A DNA stretch of 35,719 bases, from the NCBI GenBank assembly GCA_963600315.1, contig CAVCAW010000049.1:1-35719 (forward strand), in the 5' to 3' direction. This document shows, one piece after another, positions 34,677 to 35,719 of this stretch. The notes beneath the pieces were generated by a model. That model was not told the origin of the DNA. It was given only the letters and a program-made list of their open reading frames with translations, and did no database searches. Numbering within the stretch: the stretch's first letter is position 1; each line of letters starts with the position of its first letter. A program made the translations under genes and the position numbers. The stretch is from UBA6382 sp963600315. GTDB taxonomy: Bacteria; Bacteroidota; Bacteroidia; Bacteroidales; Bacteroidaceae.

Positions 34677-34706
34677 CAAAATTACGAATTTTTTATAATC
34701 CGCAAA
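34677..34706 (-). promoter_or_regulatory. Orphan promoter-like motif pointing left
   Basis: On the minus strand TTTG (34706 to 34703), 18 bases, then TAATTTTG (34684 to 34677). Nothing coding lies downstream on that strand before the hairpin at 34412-34439, so it would make only a short RNA, or it may be a relic. Confidence 0.35.
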
Positions 34707-34770
34707 ACGAAGCGTTTCGCTTTCCCAAAACGAAGCGTATATTTTCGTAAAACGAAACGTATCGCGGGGA
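34704..34770. repeat. Three-unit tandem array, 22-23-bp period
   Basis: The 12-base core AAAACGAAGCGT occurs at 34704 and 34727 and, with one change, at 34749. The units are otherwise diverged. The period matches the arrays at 4286 and 19929 but the core differs. It lies in the 34385-34899 gap, which otherwise holds a terminator, a small hairpin and A/T-rich sequence. Confidence 0.7.
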
Positions 34771-34796
34771 CACCCCCAAAATTTCAAAAAAAATCG

Positions 34797-34811
34797 ACCG
34801 GCTTCGCCGGT
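34797..34811. other. Small GC-rich hairpin downstream of the variable protein gene
   Basis: Arms of 6 bp (ACCGGC/GCCGGT) with a 3-base loop (GAA on the gene strand), 88 bases past the stop of the lectin-like gene. Hairpins just past the variable region help retrohoming in some DGRs; here it could also simply be a weak terminator. Confidence 0.45.
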
Positions 34812-34899
34812 ATCTGATAACATTTGAACGGAGCCCAGACATTGTCCGAACCCCGTTCTTTTCGTTTTGTCGCTTCGCTCCCGCTTTGGCGCGCTGCGC

Positions 34900-35719
34900 T
34901 TACGCTACTTCGGTCAACGCCTTATACGCTTCCACGCTTTCCGCCCGAACGATTTTGCCGCGGAAGGCTAGCCGCGAGCCGATATGCGCGTTCGCATGCG
35001 AAGCATCGGCACCCGCATGCGCATTCGACACACCGCCATTCGCGTTCGCGTCGTAGTACCCGCGATAGACCACACGGCCTGTTGAGGTGCTTATAGAGTA
35101 TGTGTCCGAATAATATGTGCTCGAGGTGCCGTTCACATTGCCTGTGGGAATTACGGCCATATATTTGCCGTGCGCCACGGCGGTTATCCAGTATCCGCTG
35201 CTCGTCGTGCCTTTCATCATCATGGTGCTGCCGTCGGGCATCCAGATGCGCCACTTGCCGGAGTTTCCGTTGTCGTTCGGCAGGTCTACGCCGTCCATCA
35301 TGTCGTATTTGTGACCGTAAATGTCTTCGTAGCCGATGCAGCAGATGTTGTTCACCTGCGTCACTTTCTTCTCCCCATATTCGTCCTCGTCGATATACCA
35401 GGCATATTGGTGTATCCGGTTCTCGTCAACAAGACTGTTGGTCACGTTGGCGTTGATGCTCTTGGCCTCCTCGAAACCTATAGTGTCCTGCATACCCCTC
35501 GATGCCGTACCACCCGTTGTGCGGCTGTTCGTGTGAGAGCCGGCACCGCATTGCTCCTGCATGTTGCGTCTGCCGTACTTGGCGTAGCTTAGGTTGGCTA
35601 TACGCCAGTGCATTAGGGCGTCTATCTGCTGCATGCCGCGCTGGACGCTGTAGTAGTGGAAGTCCGTCCACGTCATGCTCGCCGCAGTGCTGCTGCCAGT
35701 GACGCAGGCACGCAGTTTC
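34900..35719 (-). CDS. Phage-type C-type-lectin-like protein, 5' end beyond the window (DGR target candidate)
   Basis: The frame is open to the right edge, so at least 272 residues are seen and the start is missing; the internal ATG at 35676 is unlikely to be the start. The sequence SVQRGMQQIDALMHWRIANL, RRNMQEQCGAGSHTN, NICCIGYEDIYGHKYDMMDG, GKWRIWMPDG and GSRLAFRG resembles receptor-binding or tail-tip proteins of Bacteroidales phages and prophages, which end in a C-type-lectin-like fold. The C-terminal part carries a variable-region-like codon pattern. A 20-residue tail follows GSRLAFRG. No reverse transcriptase or template repeat is in the window. Confidence 0.7.
   Translation of the reverse strand, partial: KLRACVTGSSTAASMTWTDFHYYSVQRGMQQIDALMHWRIANLSYAKYGRRNMQEQCGAGSHTNSRTTGGTASRGMQDTIGFEEAKSINANVTNSLVDENRIHQYAWYIDEDEYGEKKVTQVNNICCIGYEDIYGHKYDMMDGVDLPNDNGNSGKWRIWMPDGSTMMMKGTTSSGYWITAVAHGKYMAVIPTGNVNGTSSTYYSDTYSISTSTGRVVYRGYYDANANGGVSNAHAGADASHANAHIGSRLAFRGKIVRAESVEAYKALTEVA
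34984..35058 (-). other. Candidate DGR variable region (VR)
   Basis: Twelve codons in this stretch, largely alternating with constant GCG/GCC/GCT (Ala), encode Y,Y,D,N,N,N,H,G,D,H,N,H and all end in C or T. Each can be reached from AAC or AAT by changes at adenines only, the signature of adenine-directed DGR mutagenesis. The invariant GSRLAFRG end follows. Confidence 0.5.

Overview
The window looks like a chromosomal segment from a member of the order Bacteroidales, most likely a Prevotellaceae-like or Muribaculaceae-like gut or oral anaerobe. This rests on the gene families (DUF4374 lipoproteins, a BACON/CBM32/M60 peptidase, the TGS-nucleoside kinase fusion, a type-B fumarate reductase) and on promoters of the TTTG-N20-TAnnTTTG type. 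I cannot name a species. Most genes are ordinary chromosomal genes; the right edge looks phage- or DGR-derived.

Layout, left to right. (1) 146-4092 (+): a secreted leucine-rich-repeat protein and a mucin-type M60 metallopeptidase, followed by a strong hairpin and a 22-bp-period repeat array. (2) 4405-6307 (-): the umuD-umuC mutagenic polymerase pair. (3) 6498-12570 (-): a five-gene unit of TonB-dependent receptor, two paralogous DUF4374 surface lipoproteins, an exported nitroreductase and an exported FMN-binding-domain protein. It has a recognisable promoter, a leader of about 270 nt and a terminator. I read it as an iron/xenosiderophore-piracy (Xus-like) locus with a flavin redox module in place of the usual PepSY membrane reductase. 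(4) 13103-18390 (-): a tightly packed row of CPA2 antiporter-Usp fusion, LolD-type ATPase, CvfB-like S1 protein interrupted by an in-frame amber codon, lipoprotein metallophosphoesterase and a predicted outer-membrane protein. (5) 18717-19730 (+): aspartate-semialdehyde dehydrogenase, followed by a second copy of the 22-bp array. (6) 20281-25017 (-): a secreted glycerophosphodiesterase and the frdCAB fumarate reductase operon. (7) 25207-30336 (-): a small membrane protein, an OmpH-like lipoprotein, the nucleoside kinase fusion, NAD synthetase and a short BatD-like protein. (8) 30535-34384 (+): PepD dipeptidase, then a CsgG-like protein whose only plausible signal-peptide start is AUA, followed by three lipoproteins (unnamed, DUF4810, DUF799/GNA1162), all joined by 4-base ATGA overlaps. 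(9) 34900-35719 (-, partial): a C-type-lectin-like protein whose C-terminus has the codon pattern of a diversity-generating-retroelement variable region.

The points most worth following are the Xus-like locus with its exported flavin module, the DGR-like variable tail, the amber codon in cvfB, the AUA start of the csgG-like gene, and the dispersed 22-bp tandem arrays. No tRNA, rRNA, CRISPR array or insertion sequence was recognised.
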